The notes beneath the pieces are model-generated. The model was not told the origin of the DNA. It worked only from the letters and a program-made list of their open reading frames with translations, and made no database searches. Below are positions 14,306 to 63,820 of a stretch of DNA of 64,000 nt, in pieces. The stretch is from Pogonophryne albipinna (lineage: Eukaryota > Chordata > Actinopteri > Perciformes > Artedidraconidae), in NCBI GenBank assembly GCA_028583405.1, contig CM053246.1, forward strand, positions 5,797,620 to 5,861,619, given 5' to 3'. The position numbers were made by a program, and so were the translations under genes. How positions within the stretch are numbered: the first letter of the stretch is position 1; every line of letters begins with the position of its first letter.

Positions 14306-16660
14306 TACAGCGTAGGCTGTCTTTGCAACATATCATCTATTTTAAACATAGAAAGTTAAAGAGAAACAGCAATAAAATAGTGCAATGGACACAAGGGAGC
14401 AAGTAGAATGCAGAGATGAGTAAACGTTGCTAATAACAGGAAACAGAATGTACGGTATGCCTTTCTCCAATTATCATCAGCTTATTTGATTAGGCAATAG
14501 GTGATATCTCCCCCCCCCCCCCCAAACCCCCACCTCAAACCCCCACCTCGCATCAGACTGCGGCTCGTGTCTCCAAGGAGTGATACAGCAGGCCTTATCA
14601 GCGCCTTACCCAGTCTGACAGGGGGAGAGGAAACACGGAGGCGCACCCCAGGGTGTCTGAGAGCCTGCATGTAGCACAGTGGTAAAATAAAGGGGTGGGG
14701 GGGGTGGCGAACTCTGTACGGGCAGGGACGTATAGAAATACAATAACAGCCGGTACATCAGGTTTGGAAGGACTTTTGCAGGGATTTCCACTTATTAACA
14801 ATATGATATCATACGAAGAAATGTCACTAATTCACATTCTCTTGGCATTAAATGCATATTAATTGTGATTAGAGCCCGGGCTCCAGGGGGCCACACATGG
14901 CAGGGTTTGGTGGAGCTTAGTCCCGGTCTGGTGGTCAGTTGGGCCGCAGGCTGTCATTATAGTGACAGACACTCTGCGGTGGCAGTTTCACATTACCTGG
15001 GGCTTTATGCTCAAGAGGAAGAAGCTTCAAAACAGACCATTTGTTTTCTGCTCGGCCACATTTGAAGCGTCATTACGCACAGTACAAAGAGCCGTGCGTC
15101 CGCGTGCTGTGCACTGCAGGTGCAGAGTGAATCAGTGAGGCAGTGACGGGAACTTTGATTATCGCAAGGCAAAGAACTATACATAAGAAAGCTAACTGCA
15201 ATATTTATTGGAACTGGACTGATCAGCATTTTCTATTTCCATGCTTATTTTGGTGTTTCAATGTTTAACCGATAGACATTCAAATGTGACTGTTTTAAAC
15301 GAATTGCACGCAACATGTAGTTGCCTATCCATCCGATACATGCACGTGAAATATTTATCAATGAATCAGCTTAAGTCTTATTTTCCATAACAATTTTCTT
15401 CACCAACATTGTAGCATTTTCAAACCGCACAGATCATCAGAATCAGTGTGTAAATGTCACTGGGTGAATGTGACACTATCACAGCAGCCCTTTCTGCTAC
15501 AGAGCAGCCTATCAGTAAATGGAGGGCAGGAAATCAAAGCGCCGCGTGCCCTGCTCGATTAGACAGCGCAAGGCCGTGGCATCCGGACTCAGTGTGGGTA
15601 AAGATATGGAGCCCGGACCGATAAAGAAGCACAACGCTGCGTTACCGGCATCCTGCAGGAGCAAACACGGAAACACAACACACACCTATAGCAACACAAA
15701 CTATGGCAATAAGAATAATAGTAACAACGTTTACAACAGTTATCATTCTAAAATAACATATAATGAACTTGGGGAAATGGAACTATAATGTATGGTAATT
15801 ATACAGTATACAAAAAGAACAAATAATACTAAAAGATAAATAGTAAAAAAAGAATAATACACAAACTAATAATTATAGCTACAATAATAACATTGTGTGG
15901 ATTTACCTGTGTTTCTGTTTGTCTGAAAGCAGCATCTGATCATGTGGTTGTTATATTATAGATTCAATTAATTTCCTTATTATGTTTCTGCTAATTTGTT
16001 CCAATATTTCATCATTTCTATTGAAATTCTACTGTGAAAACAGCAAATGATGCATGCCCCTCCCCCACGGTCACATTTTAATGTGCTCTTTTTCAACGTT
16101 TCAGGACAGACCTACAATATGGACAATTATAAGGTTAGTCAAATATATATTTCAAAAACTGGAGTGAACATCAAAAGGGATTTTAATAATCTCAAACGGA
16201 TTTATGTGTCAACTCAATGGGACGCAGGTCTGTTCTGCAGGTAAACAAATACGAAAAGTGTATTTTTTATAACCAGCCTGATAGAAATGTAATTAACTGA
16301 AACCGCCATTAAATGCATGTTCAAAATATCAAGCATCATCAATCACTGCAATAAAAGTACATAAAATACTGTGAGCACACAGTTCTTTGGCCATTACAAC
16401 CAGACTGTGTAATACAAATCAGAATTTGGCAGAAATAGGCAACAAACCTGGTTGATGTTGAGAATGCTCGAAGATAAATGCTCCTTTAAAATGTGGTTTT
16501 CTGCATGAAATGATTAGTAGTTGAGGCTCAGCTCTGAAAACCGCGAGAAATCACTTCCTGAAAGCAGTCACTCTTAGCGAGAGACTTCAGAGGAACTAAA
16601 AGTGCTCACAGTCATCTACACACTCACTGGGGTCTGCTGCCCACAGTAATGAGACACATC
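14306..16660. other. Spacer between gfi1 and EVI5
   Basis: No exon was recognised. There is a C-run at about 14510-14523 and otherwise unique-looking AT-rich sequence. It may hold regulatory DNA for either neighbour. Confidence 0.4.
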
Positions 16661-16682
16661 AGCCCAAGAGTTTATCAAACGG

Positions 16683-16688
16683 TTTATT
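16683..16688 (-). promoter_or_regulatory. Candidate EVI5 polyadenylation signal
   Basis: AATAAA on the minus strand about 1.3 kb past the EVI5 stop, which would define a 3' UTR of about 16660-17976. Confidence 0.5.
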
Positions 16689-16836
16689 GTGAACTCATCA
16701 CACACACACAGCAATCTCATGTAGTCTCCACAGTGTTGCAGCTGTGTCCTTACTGCACTGCAGACTCAAAAAGTGCCAAAACGTGTTCCTCTCCCATCAA
16801 ACAACACCGGGGGTCCTGTTCATCATATAGGGACGA

Positions 16837-16864
16837 CATCATCATCATCATCATCATCATCATC
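16837..16864. repeat. (ATG)n/(CAT)n trinucleotide repeat in the EVI5 3' UTR
   Basis: Nine uninterrupted trinucleotide units within the predicted 3' UTR. Confidence 0.85.
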
Positions 16865-17976
16865 GTAGACGCTCAGAATCTTTTGCATTTCCAGGACCTG
16901 ACACGCTGCGTTCACTTGCACCTCGTCTTTCATAGAGTTAGTGTTCAATACAGACATTCAGAGAAATGGTTACACCTGCAGGTCCATGCACATGAAATGG
17001 AGTGGAACTGGCCCGTGGATGAGCACGATACAGATATAGTGCTCACTGTGGTAACACTTGAAGACTCCTGATTCCTCCCCACATTGGGTTTATAAAAAAA
17101 GTGTACGATGTTGTGTCATCTCCCAGTATAAAGTTCCAGAAAACTGTCATCCATTTCCGTGCAAAATTTGTGATACACAAAACGTGTAGCCATTACTCAT
17201 GTTGATTCATGATCAGAACATATGTGCTGTGTGCTGAGTAGACTTACTGCGGGGCTCATTTAGAAAGTAAAGTACAAGTTCAAAACTAAACCTGTGCTCT
17301 TTCCTGCTGATTACGATGAAACCTCAGCTTTCTTTCTCTCTTCACAGGAGTTCACTCAACAGGATGTGTGTTACCATATTAAACTAACTCATGTCCCTTT
17401 TTTTACATTATATTCTAAACATCAGATATGCAATAGATAACTTTTTTCAAGTTCAAAAGGAATTGAAAAAAAAACATCATACACATTTACATATTTTACA
17501 AGTATGCAGTTGTCACATGACCTTCACCAGTGGAAGGCATGCGGCATGTGCTAAGGCCAAAGGTCAACATTTCCTGAAGCCAGCTGACACGAGCGGCTTT
17601 GATACCAGCCAGACATCAGATACACACACACAGCACTGAACACACTCCGCCTCTGCATGATGGACACTTAGTAGTAACGGCATCAATACGCTTTTTAATG
17701 TTCATTTATAAAATGCTTTAAAAGTATAAAACCATTGGATGAAGTGTGTGATATAGCATAAAGGGTTTGTTGCACAGTGTCTCTCTCTGTGGTGTACCTT
17801 CGCTGTGGCCCGGTAGTTTGATATCTCCACAGAAAGTCATTCTCTGATGCCAGACTGACAAAACTACAAAAAAGGTATAGCAAATGAGTAAATGCATAAG
17901 ATATGAAATGATGCTGCATTTCCTTTCTGATCTCCAGAGCCAGACTGCAATGGCTGCTGGGAACTTCCTCCGGAGG

Positions 17977-56660
<38,684 letters not shown>

Positions 56661-57480
56661 TAATCTATCAAGAAAAGCTCCACCTTTACTCTGTGGTTAG
56701 CTCTTTAAAAAATAAAGGTTAAACTACAACTTGAAGTATCCAGGCCTTTAATAAAACTATAAACTGGCTTAGAGCTGCTTTGCTCGGTTTGGTAGGTTCA
56801 CACAGCTGACTTTCACTGAGCGAGAGATATCAACAGAAACTCATGATGAGGTAAACATTGAGGCAAAGGTGTTCTGATGAAAATGTGACGGAGCAGACTG
56901 CCTTCACTCACATACCACACAGTCCTAAAACCTACTCTTCAGGTTTCACATAAGGAGCAGTGACGCATATCTTTTGTCGCTTGTTGGACACTCCTCTGTT
57001 CATAGAGGTAGCTGAAAAGCAACTGACGTGGTGGGAGACATGGCAACACCATGGCCACTGTATGTGACTGTCGCAGTGTCACAATAAGCACATCTCAGCC
57101 TGCAAGGCGTAAACTAAGCACCTAAAAGGAATCAAATGGACTGAACATGAATGCAGATAAATGTTAACAGTAAAAGGACAAGTTACTTTTTCAGGATTTA
57201 TTTCACCTTGATGATTTTTGCTTGCAGTCACACCTTTAATTCCATCAGGTAAGGGCGGGGTAGTAACAGATTATATGCAACCTTGATGATGTAATCAGAC
57301 TAAAGTCACTTTATTTAGCCCAGTTTACACTTCAATTGCGTTATATTGACTCTAAAATTTAACAAATGTTTTAATGATAAAACTCCTTTTAAGATAACCA
57401 ATGCTCTTATGGATCATGAAAAATTGATTTTGTGTATGTTTTTTTAATTATCATTTATGGATGATTAAGTTGTTATTGCT
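56661..57480. other. Region upstream of EVI5 exon 1
   Basis: Would hold the EVI5 promoter and leader if exon 1 is as annotated. A CCACAG acceptor-like site lies about 32 bp before the ATG, so a further non-coding exon is possible. No TATA box or other gene was recognised. Confidence 0.35.
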
Positions 57481-57481
57481 T

Positions 57482-57640
57482 TTTGGAAACGTGAAAGACG
57501 AAGGTACGTTTTAACCGTTTGTTTTTTCGTTCTATTTGAAACAAACGAAAAAGCAGAAACGGGTCGTTTTTTTGTTTTTCAATTTTGCCCCAAAACGAAA
57601 AAACGGAAATTCAGCTCGTTTTTTCGTTTTTCTGTTCTTA
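57482..57640. repeat. Self-complementary AAACGAAAAA/TTTTTCGTTT repeat
   Basis: Several copies of AAACGAAAAA and of its complement alternate, so the stretch can fold on itself. Family unknown. Confidence 0.5.
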
Positions 57641-57795
57641 CTGTTAAAACAAGTATACCACTCAATGTTTCGTTTCCATAAGTGGGTGTGTCTCCAGCGC
57701 CTCCTTGCTTCTGATTGGCTAGTGTGCCCTATGCTTGCGCTGTACTCTTCAAAATAAAGGTTCTACGTCTTTGCCTTTAGACTGCGTTACAAACA

Positions 57796-58300
57796 GTGTT
57801 GGGCAAGTTACTTCCAAAATGTAATATATTACATATTACTTATTACTCTCTTTTGAAAGTAATAAGTTACATTACAATATTACTGTCTCTGAAATGTAAT
57901 GAGTTACACTACTTTAGTTACTTTTTAGTTACTTTCACCAAAATGGCTCGGTGTTTTAAATGCTAAAATGTAGTTTAGTGCAGCTCATTATGCATCCAGT
58001 GAAGGGCGATGTGGTAGCATAACAACTGTGTAGGCCCTTAAGGCTACTAACAACTTGTATAACACGGCTTAGTTGAATACTGGATTCTGATTGTAAATTC
58101 TTAACATGTGACACGTTGTTAATACAGTACAGACCACTGTCAAGGACTATAATGAAGGTTGCTAAGGAGGATCAAGAAAGAGAAAGGAAAAGAGGTTAAA
58201 AGACGGAGCGCTGGACGTCAGATAAATCACCAGAAGAAGGCAGACAGGAAGTAAACAATAACAGGGCACGGAATGGGCTCTGTAGTGTGTTTAGTATATG
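57796..58300 (+). mobile_element. Left part of a dispersed DNA element
   Basis: Opens CAGTGTTGGGCAAGTTACTT followed by TAATATATTACATATTAC words, a familiar fish repeat end. The matching right end is not seen, perhaps because the hAT at 58301 landed inside it and the rest lies beyond the window. Confidence 0.5.
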
Positions 58301-58637
58301 CAGTGGCGTAGCGGAGGCCCCCGCACCCCCCGCGGTGCGGGGGAGCCCCGGAGCTTAGGGGGCCCCGCCCCCACTGTAGGCTATCCTCTTAGATTTCGGA
58401 ACGCGGGAACAGGGCGCAGAGGGCGGGGCCCCCCCCTCCCTGCTATGTTGCTACGTCATGTGTACGCTGCCTGTAGTAGTACAACAGTGTATCATTATAA
58501 TTATTTGCTCACCTGCGATAGGGCTAGCCGGCTGATAACTAATGTTCATTGGCAGGCTGGGCAGCGTTCAAAACAAAGCGGGAAGCATTGCTCATATAAA
58601 TAACGTTCATTAGTTGCGTTGCCGGTAAACATGAAAA

Positions 58638-61421
58638 ATGAAGCGCCACTACCCAAGCGGTGCTCAGAAAAGCAAAATGAGAGCGAAAGCCGAACAGGAG
58701 AGGGCAAAACTACCTAAAATAACGTCATTGTTCCGGCAGGCAGCAAAGGTAGACGTAGACTCTAACGTTACTGCAGATAGACCGCTAGCAACCCCCCCCG
58801 GCCCCCGGCCGTCAGCTCCGAGTCCAGGCAGACAGCCCAGCAGCCCCGTTACAGCCGAGCCAGCTAGTCGTGCCTCGCGCTTCGAGACAGGTTAGACATT
58901 AGAATAATAGAAAGTTTTATTCGCCATAACCAGTGAGGGTATGCTACAGGTTACATTGGAATTGGAATCTAATCCGTTCATTTTTGCAGGTCAGCAAGAA
59001 GTCAGCTGTGCCCCCTCCGAGGCCAGTTCAGACATAGGCATAGCCAAGGCTGCCCAACCAGCTAGCCATGCCCCCACAGACCCCAGCAGCCCCGTTACAG
59101 CCGAGCCAGCTAGTCGTGCCTCACGCTTCGAGACAGGTTAGAATAATAGAAAGTTTTATTCGCCAATCGCCATAAACAGTACGAGTCAGTATGCTACAGG
59201 TTACATTGGAATTGGAATATAATCCGTTCCTTTTTGCAGGTCAGCAAGAAGTCAGCTGTGCCCCCTCCGAGGCCAGTTCAGACATAGCCAAGGTTGCCCA
59301 GCCAGCTAGCCGTGCCCCGACAGTGACAGCAGCTCCCACCCACCCCAGGGACACGTTGGCCAGCGACAACTCTGTGACTGAATACCCTACTGATAGGGGG
59401 AAATTCCCTGTAGATTTAGAAGACGATGATGTTAAACGGTACATTCTGAATAACGAACCATGCAAGCCTGAAGGACCATTCAAAAGGGATGGGAAGGGAA
59501 GGTGCTTTTCAAAAGAGTTCTATAACAAAACATCCAAAATTGGATGTAGAATTCCACGCAAGTGGCTATGTTACTCGCCATCTATGGACCGGGTGTACTG
59601 TGAGCAGTGCTGGCTGTTCGGTGACAGACCGTCTGCCCATCACCTCCACCAAGCGTGGAGAATAGGAATAAATGATTGGCAGGGTCTCTCTAAAAAGATT
59701 AAGGAACACGAATTCTCTCGCTCTCATTTGGCAGCATGTGTCGTGTATGATACGTGGAAAAATAATCTGACCATTGACGCGCAAATATCATCTGAGTTTA
59801 AGAGAGAGGTGGGGTTTTGGACCGAGGTCCTAACCAGAATAACTGATGTTACACTAACACTGGCCTCTCGCAACTCTGCTTTCCGGGGTCACAGAGAGAA
59901 AATAGGTGATATAGATAATGGTAATTTCTTATCTACCATAGAACTGATGGCGCGTTATGATCCAGTTCTGCAAAGGCTTATTGAAAGCAAAAAGAAGGTG
60001 CACTACCTAAGTCCTCAAACTCAAAACGAAATAATTTCATTGCTATCGACAAAAGTGCAGGATACAATCATTACAGACATACAGAATGCAGAATTCTATT
60101 CGATTATAATGGATACTACCCAGGACATTTCAAAAGTAGACCAACTGAGTCAAGTGTTCAGATATGTTACTATAGCAAATGATGAAAATGGAAACCCTAC
60201 AGAGGTGAAAATAAACGAAAGTTTTTTGGGCTTCCATGCAGTCACAGACCAAACTGCTGCAGGTCTAGAGAGAGAAATTCTCGAATCGATGGAGAGAAAG
60301 GGGATACTACTTGGGAAGTGCCGCGGACAAGGATATGACGGGGCTAGCAATATGAGTGGCGTCTACTCCGGTGTACAAAAACGCATAAGGGATAAAGAGC
60401 CCAACGCAGTGTACATTCATTGTGCTGCACACAATTTAAACCTTGTACTCAATGACGCATGCCAAAATATACCTGAGATAAAAGACTTCTACGACACTGT
60501 TGAAAGGCTATATGTATTCTTTAGTGGAAGCATCAAACGATGGGAGCTTTTGGAAACACACCTCTCAGTGCCCAAGGCTGGCCAGCCTACACTGAAGAGA
60601 CTATGCCCGACACGATGGGCATCAAGACAAGACGCCGTCCAATCATTGCGGTTCCGTTATGCTGACATTATGCAAGCGCTAACTAAGATAGACTTGCTCT
60701 CCAAAAAAAGCGAGGAACGTGCCGGGGCGACTGGCTTGAAAAAGGCCATGGAGAGCTTTGAGTTTGTTGTAATGACTGTAATACAGGGCAAGGTCCTTGA
60801 AACAGTCAACATTGTGTCCCAAGCTCTCCAGCGCAAAGACGTGGACCTCTTACAGGCGACAGCAATGCTTGGTAACGCAACCGATACACTTGCCCAACTC
60901 CGAGGAGAGTTTGATGGCTTAAAAGCGCACGCGCAAGACCTGGCATCCTCATGGGGTGTCCACAGTCTCTTCAAAGACAGACGCGCAAGGCGCACAAAGA
61001 GGCACTTTTCAGAGCTTTGCGAGGACCAGCGGCTCCAAGACCCAGGGGAGCATTTTAGAGTGGCGGTATTTTACGCAAATATCGATATTGTCGTTGCCCA
61101 ACTCAAAAATCGATTTGTTGGAATGAGCGAAGTTGCACAGCGATTTTCTTTTCTGCTTCCCCGCAAACTTTTGCGCGCAACAGACAAGGATCTGTCTGAG
61201 TCCGCAAGTGCTTTATCAGGCCAGTATAAAGACGACCTGTCAGCCGAGTTTCCTTTCCAGATCCTGTCCCTCCGTAATGCTCTTAGGCCTACTATAAAGA
61301 AAATTGAGCGTGGAACAATCAAAGACCTTGCACAAACCCTGCTCATTGAAAATCAGTCCATTTTGCCCAGTATCCCCGATGTTGCCACAGCACTGAAATT
61401 GTTTTTAACTATACCCGTGAC
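58638..61421 (+). pseudogene. ZMYM1-like hAT transposase, N-terminal and catalytic part (three exons)
   Basis: A DNA-cutting transposase related to the domesticated vertebrate ZMYM1 proteins. Exon 1 (58638-58890) opens MKRHYPSGAQKSKMRAK and ends in phase 1 at GACAG|gttaga. Exon 2 (58990-59136) and exon 3 (from 59240) each open after TTTTTGCAG and read QQEVSCAPSEASSD. Exon 3 numbering here counts from the ATG at 59191. A TTF-type zinc finger uses Cys137, Cys140, His173 and His179. Asp308 in MDTTQD and Asp383 in GYDGASNMSG fit the first two acidic residues of the hAT active site, and HCAAHNLNLVL follows. Coding stops being transposase at residue 744, just before the AERSFS region expected to hold the catalytic glutamate. 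The frame is otherwise intact, suggesting a recent loss. Confidence 0.88.
58836..59310 (+). repeat. Tandem duplication (246-bp offset) of a transposase exon and its intron
   Basis: The block from CCCAGCAGCCCCGTTACAG through the intron and into GTCAGCAAGAAGTCAGC appears twice, the second copy starting at 59082. The duplicate keeps a donor and an acceptor and adds 49 codons in frame. Confidence 0.9.
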
Positions 61422-62553
61422 CAGTGGCGGCGCTAGGGGGTGGCTACTTGGGCTCAAGCCCCGGATGTTTTCTGAAAAGCCCCGGATGTTTCACTTAAAC
61501 ATAGGTAAATACACATCTGAGTTGACAAATATGACATGTGGGGTACCTCAAGGCTCCATCTTGGGGCCTCTTCTCTTTAACGTCTACATGCTACCACTGG
61601 CTCAGATAATGAAGAACAACAAAATAAGTTACCATAGCTATGCGGATGACACACAAATGTACGTAACAATTTCACCAGGAGACTATGCTCCAATTCAAAC
61701 ACTGAGTAAGTGCATTGAACAAATCAATGACTGGATGTGTCATAACTTTCTCCAATTAAACAAAGATAAAACTGAGGTAATGGTTTTTGGAGCCAAGGCA
61801 GAACGTATAAAAGTTAGCGCTGAGCTTCAGTCTGCAATGTTCAAAACAACAGATAAAGCCAGAAATCTAGGTGTAGTCATGGACTCTGACCTGAGTTTCA
61901 ACAGTCATATTAAAACAGTTACTAAATCAGCCTACTATCACCTAAAGAATATATCTAGGGTTAAAAGACTAATGTCACAGCAGGATTTGGAAAAACTTGT
62001 CCATGCTTTTATCTTCAGTAGACTCGACTACTGCAATGGTGTCTTCACAGGTCTCACTAAAAAATCTATTAGAAAGCTGCAGCTGATTCAGAACGCCGCT
62101 GCTCGAGTCCTCACTAACACTAAGAAAGTGGATCACATCACTCCTGTTCTGAAGTCTTTACACTGGCTTCCTGTGTGTCAAAGAATAGATTTCAAAATAC
62201 TGCTGCTGGTTTATAAAGCACTGAATGGTTTAGGCCCAAAATACATTTCTGATCTCCTGCTAAGTTATGAACCATCCAGATCTCTCAGGTCTTCAGGGAC
62301 TGGTCAGCTTTCTGTCCCCAGAGTCAGAACTAAACATGGAGAAGCAGCGTTCAGTTATTATGCTCCAAATATCTGGAACAAACTCCCAGAAACCTGCAGG
62401 TCCGCTGCAACTCTGACTACTTTTAAATCCAGGCTGAAGACTTTTCTTTTTGTCGCTGCTTTTAATTTAACTATTCACATCTTAAACTGCACTGTAACTT
62501 TTATTCATGTATTTTTTTCTTTTAATGTTTATTTTATTTGCTTTTCTTTTTAA
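59191..62553 (+). CDS. Chimeric 1120-codon open frame: hAT transposase joined to LINE reverse transcriptase
   Basis: One unbroken frame crosses three elements. Codons 1-16 are intron sequence of the transposase gene. Codons about 17-744 are transposase. Codons about 745-765 come from the inserted hAT-like element (SGGARGW and after). The rest is the C-terminal half of an L2-type reverse transcriptase, with GVPQGSILGP at 784-793 and YADD at 817-820. The RT lacks its N-terminal half and endonuclease, and the transposase lacks its C-terminus, so neither enzyme should work alone. There is no sign of host-gene structure; the fusion looks accidental. Confidence 0.85.
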   Translation: MLQVTLELEYNPFLFAGQQEVSCAPSEASSDIAKVAQPASRAPTVTAAPTHPRDTLASDNSVTEYPTDRGKFPVDLEDDDVKRYILNNEPCKPEGPFKRDGKGRCFSKEFYNKTSKIGCRIPRKWLCYSPSMDRVYCEQCWLFGDRPSAHHLHQAWRIGINDWQGLSKKIKEHEFSRSHLAACVVYDTWKNNLTIDAQISSEFKREVGFWTEVLTRITDVTLTLASRNSAFRGHREKIGDIDNGNFLSTIELMARYDPVLQRLIESKKKVHYLSPQTQNEIISLLSTKVQDTIITDIQNAEFYSIIMDTTQDISKVDQLSQVFRYVTIANDENGNPTEVKINESFLGFHAVTDQTAAGLEREILESMERKGILLGKCRGQGYDGASNMSGVYSGVQKRIRDKEPNAVYIHCAAHNLNLVLNDACQNIPEIKDFYDTVERLYVFFSGSIKRWELLETHLSVPKAGQPTLKRLCPTRWASRQDAVQSLRFRYADIMQALTKIDLLSKKSEERAGATGLKKAMESFEFVVMTVIQGKVLETVNIVSQALQRKDVDLLQATAMLGNATDTLAQLRGEFDGLKAHAQDLASSWGVHSLFKDRRARRTKRHFSELCEDQRLQDPGEHFRVAVFYANIDIVVAQLKNRFVGMSEVAQRFSFLLPRKLLRATDKDLSESASALSGQYKDDLSAEFPFQILSLRNALRPTIKKIERGTIKDLAQTLLIENQSILPSIPDVATALKLFLTIPVTSGGARGWLLGLKPRMFSEKPRMFHLNIGKYTSELTNMTCGVPQGSILGPLLFNVYMLPLAQIMKNNKISYHSYADDTQMYVTISPGDYAPIQTLSKCIEQINDWMCHNFLQLNKDKTEVMVFGAKAERIKVSAELQSAMFKTTDKARNLGVVMDSDLSFNSHIKTVTKSAYYHLKNISRVKRLMSQQDLEKLVHAFIFSRLDYCNGVFTGLTKKSIRKLQLIQNAAARVLTNTKKVDHITPVLKSLHWLPVCQRIDFKILLLVYKALNGLGPKYISDLLLSYEPSRSLRSSGTGQLSVPRVRTKHGEAAFSYYAPNIWNKLPETCRSAATLTTFKSRLKTFLFVAAFNLTIHILNCTVTFIHVFFSFNVYFICFSF

Positions 62554-62683
62554 TGAATTTTAAATGCCATTTTCTTAATGTCTTTCATTTTTTGTAAAGC
62601 ACTTTGAATTGCCTTGTGTTGAAAAGTGCTATATAAATAAACTTGCCTTGCCTTGCCTTGCCTTAAAAAAAAAAAAAAAAAAA
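61490..62683 (+). mobile_element. 5'-truncated L2-type LINE
   Basis: Holds the C-terminal half of a reverse transcriptase and its terminal domain (SRLDYCNGVF, SLHWLPVCQRIDFK, WNKLPETCRS), all in frame. After the stop, AAAGTGCTATATAAATAAA-like sequence and a CTTGC tandem tail (about 62640-62664) match the 3' ends of L2/CR1-clade LINEs, then an A-run. The left border is approximate. The intact coding suggests a recent insertion. Confidence 0.85.
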
Positions 62684-62855
62684 ATATTTTTTTTTTTTTT
62701 TTTTTGAAAACGTCTCGGGAGTAATGTGCAGTGCCGGTGTCCACCAGAGAGGCATCCGCTGCGGGACATTAGCCTGCGTACTGCGTAGCCTGCCCTGAAG
62801 TAGAAGTGATCCTTCCTAGTGCCTGACGAGTTTTAAGCTAATAGCCTATACAGTT

Positions 62856-62964
62856 ATGGATATTAGAAAGTTATTGTCATTGAAGCAGGCGCCGCAAGCT
62901 GCAGCAGTATCAGCAGCTGACAACAATGTCATCACCAGCAGTGAAGAAATGGATGATGTTTCAG
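62856..62964 (+). pseudogene. Possible transposase first exon in the inserted element
   Basis: An ATG frame starting MDIRKLLSLKQAP runs 36 codons to a TCAG|gtttgt donor in phase 1, the same phase as exon 1 of the host transposase. No further exon is visible, so only the start of a gene remains. Confidence 0.4.
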
Positions 62965-63820
62965 GTTTGTGAATCTAATGGTGATATCTGCACTCTGGCT
63001 GACTGAGTAAGAAGTGAAAAAGAGTGATGTAACGTTAATGTTATAGTTAGTAAACATGGAGTAACCACACTAAGTATACCCTTATATGTTAGTATGTATA
63101 CAGAACATGACTAAAAATTATCCTAAGATGTAACGTTAACCCTTGATACCTCAGTCTACTTTTAAGACACTAAAATAACGTATTCCATTTTTTATTTTGT
63201 TTTCGCGCGTGGAATTATACCGGCTCTCGTTTCAGTACACATAACAACGGAACTGACAGGCAACCCTCTGAATCAGACTCCGATTGGCTGTGACTGCATC
63301 AGAGTGTCCGATTCAGAAACGTGACTCTTACACATTTTTTACGGCACAAACAAAGATGGTGGATGAGAATAGATCTATAAAACGATAAGCAATGTGCCAG
63401 AATCAAGGTGAGACTATCCGCATCCTTTAAAACTCTACGCACATTCGTTTCACCTTAATAAGTAAACGACTGTTTGAGTGAGTTAAGGCATTAGTTTGCT
63501 TCATTAAAGGGTGTTAATGAATAAGTGTTCTCCAGTGCCTTTTGTCCGCTTTAAGGTATTATTAAGGTAGGGTTAATGTTGCTCTCAAAGTGCACCAGAT
63601 TGATGCTTTCAACTTCAATATTTAAAAAAAAATCTTCGCGGGGGAGCATGCCCCCGGACCCCCCCAGAGGAGGCGACGACCCCCCCTAAAGGATGTTCGG
63701 TCCACCCCCCACTTATACAAAATAGCACTGTACCCCTGCACCCCCCCCCCCCCCCCCCCCAACAACTCCTGGGCTAAGCCCCGGATCTCCTACAATCCTA
63801 AATCCGCCACTGCCCGTGAC

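Larger units (their letters stand above)
61422..63812 (+). mobile_element. hAT-like element inserted in the transposase gene (2391 bp)
   Basis: Opens CAGTGGCGG and closes CCGCCACTG, with an exact 8-bp duplication CCCGTGAC (61414-61421 and 63813-63820). Joining across one copy restores the transposase frame (IPVT then VASAERSFS). It carries a LINE, a possible transposase first exon at 62856-62964, and a C-run at about 63739-63760. Confidence 0.93.

Noticed and set aside
59191..62553. A domesticated host gene
   Set aside because: The frame crosses clear transposon borders with a target duplication, and both enzyme parts are incomplete.
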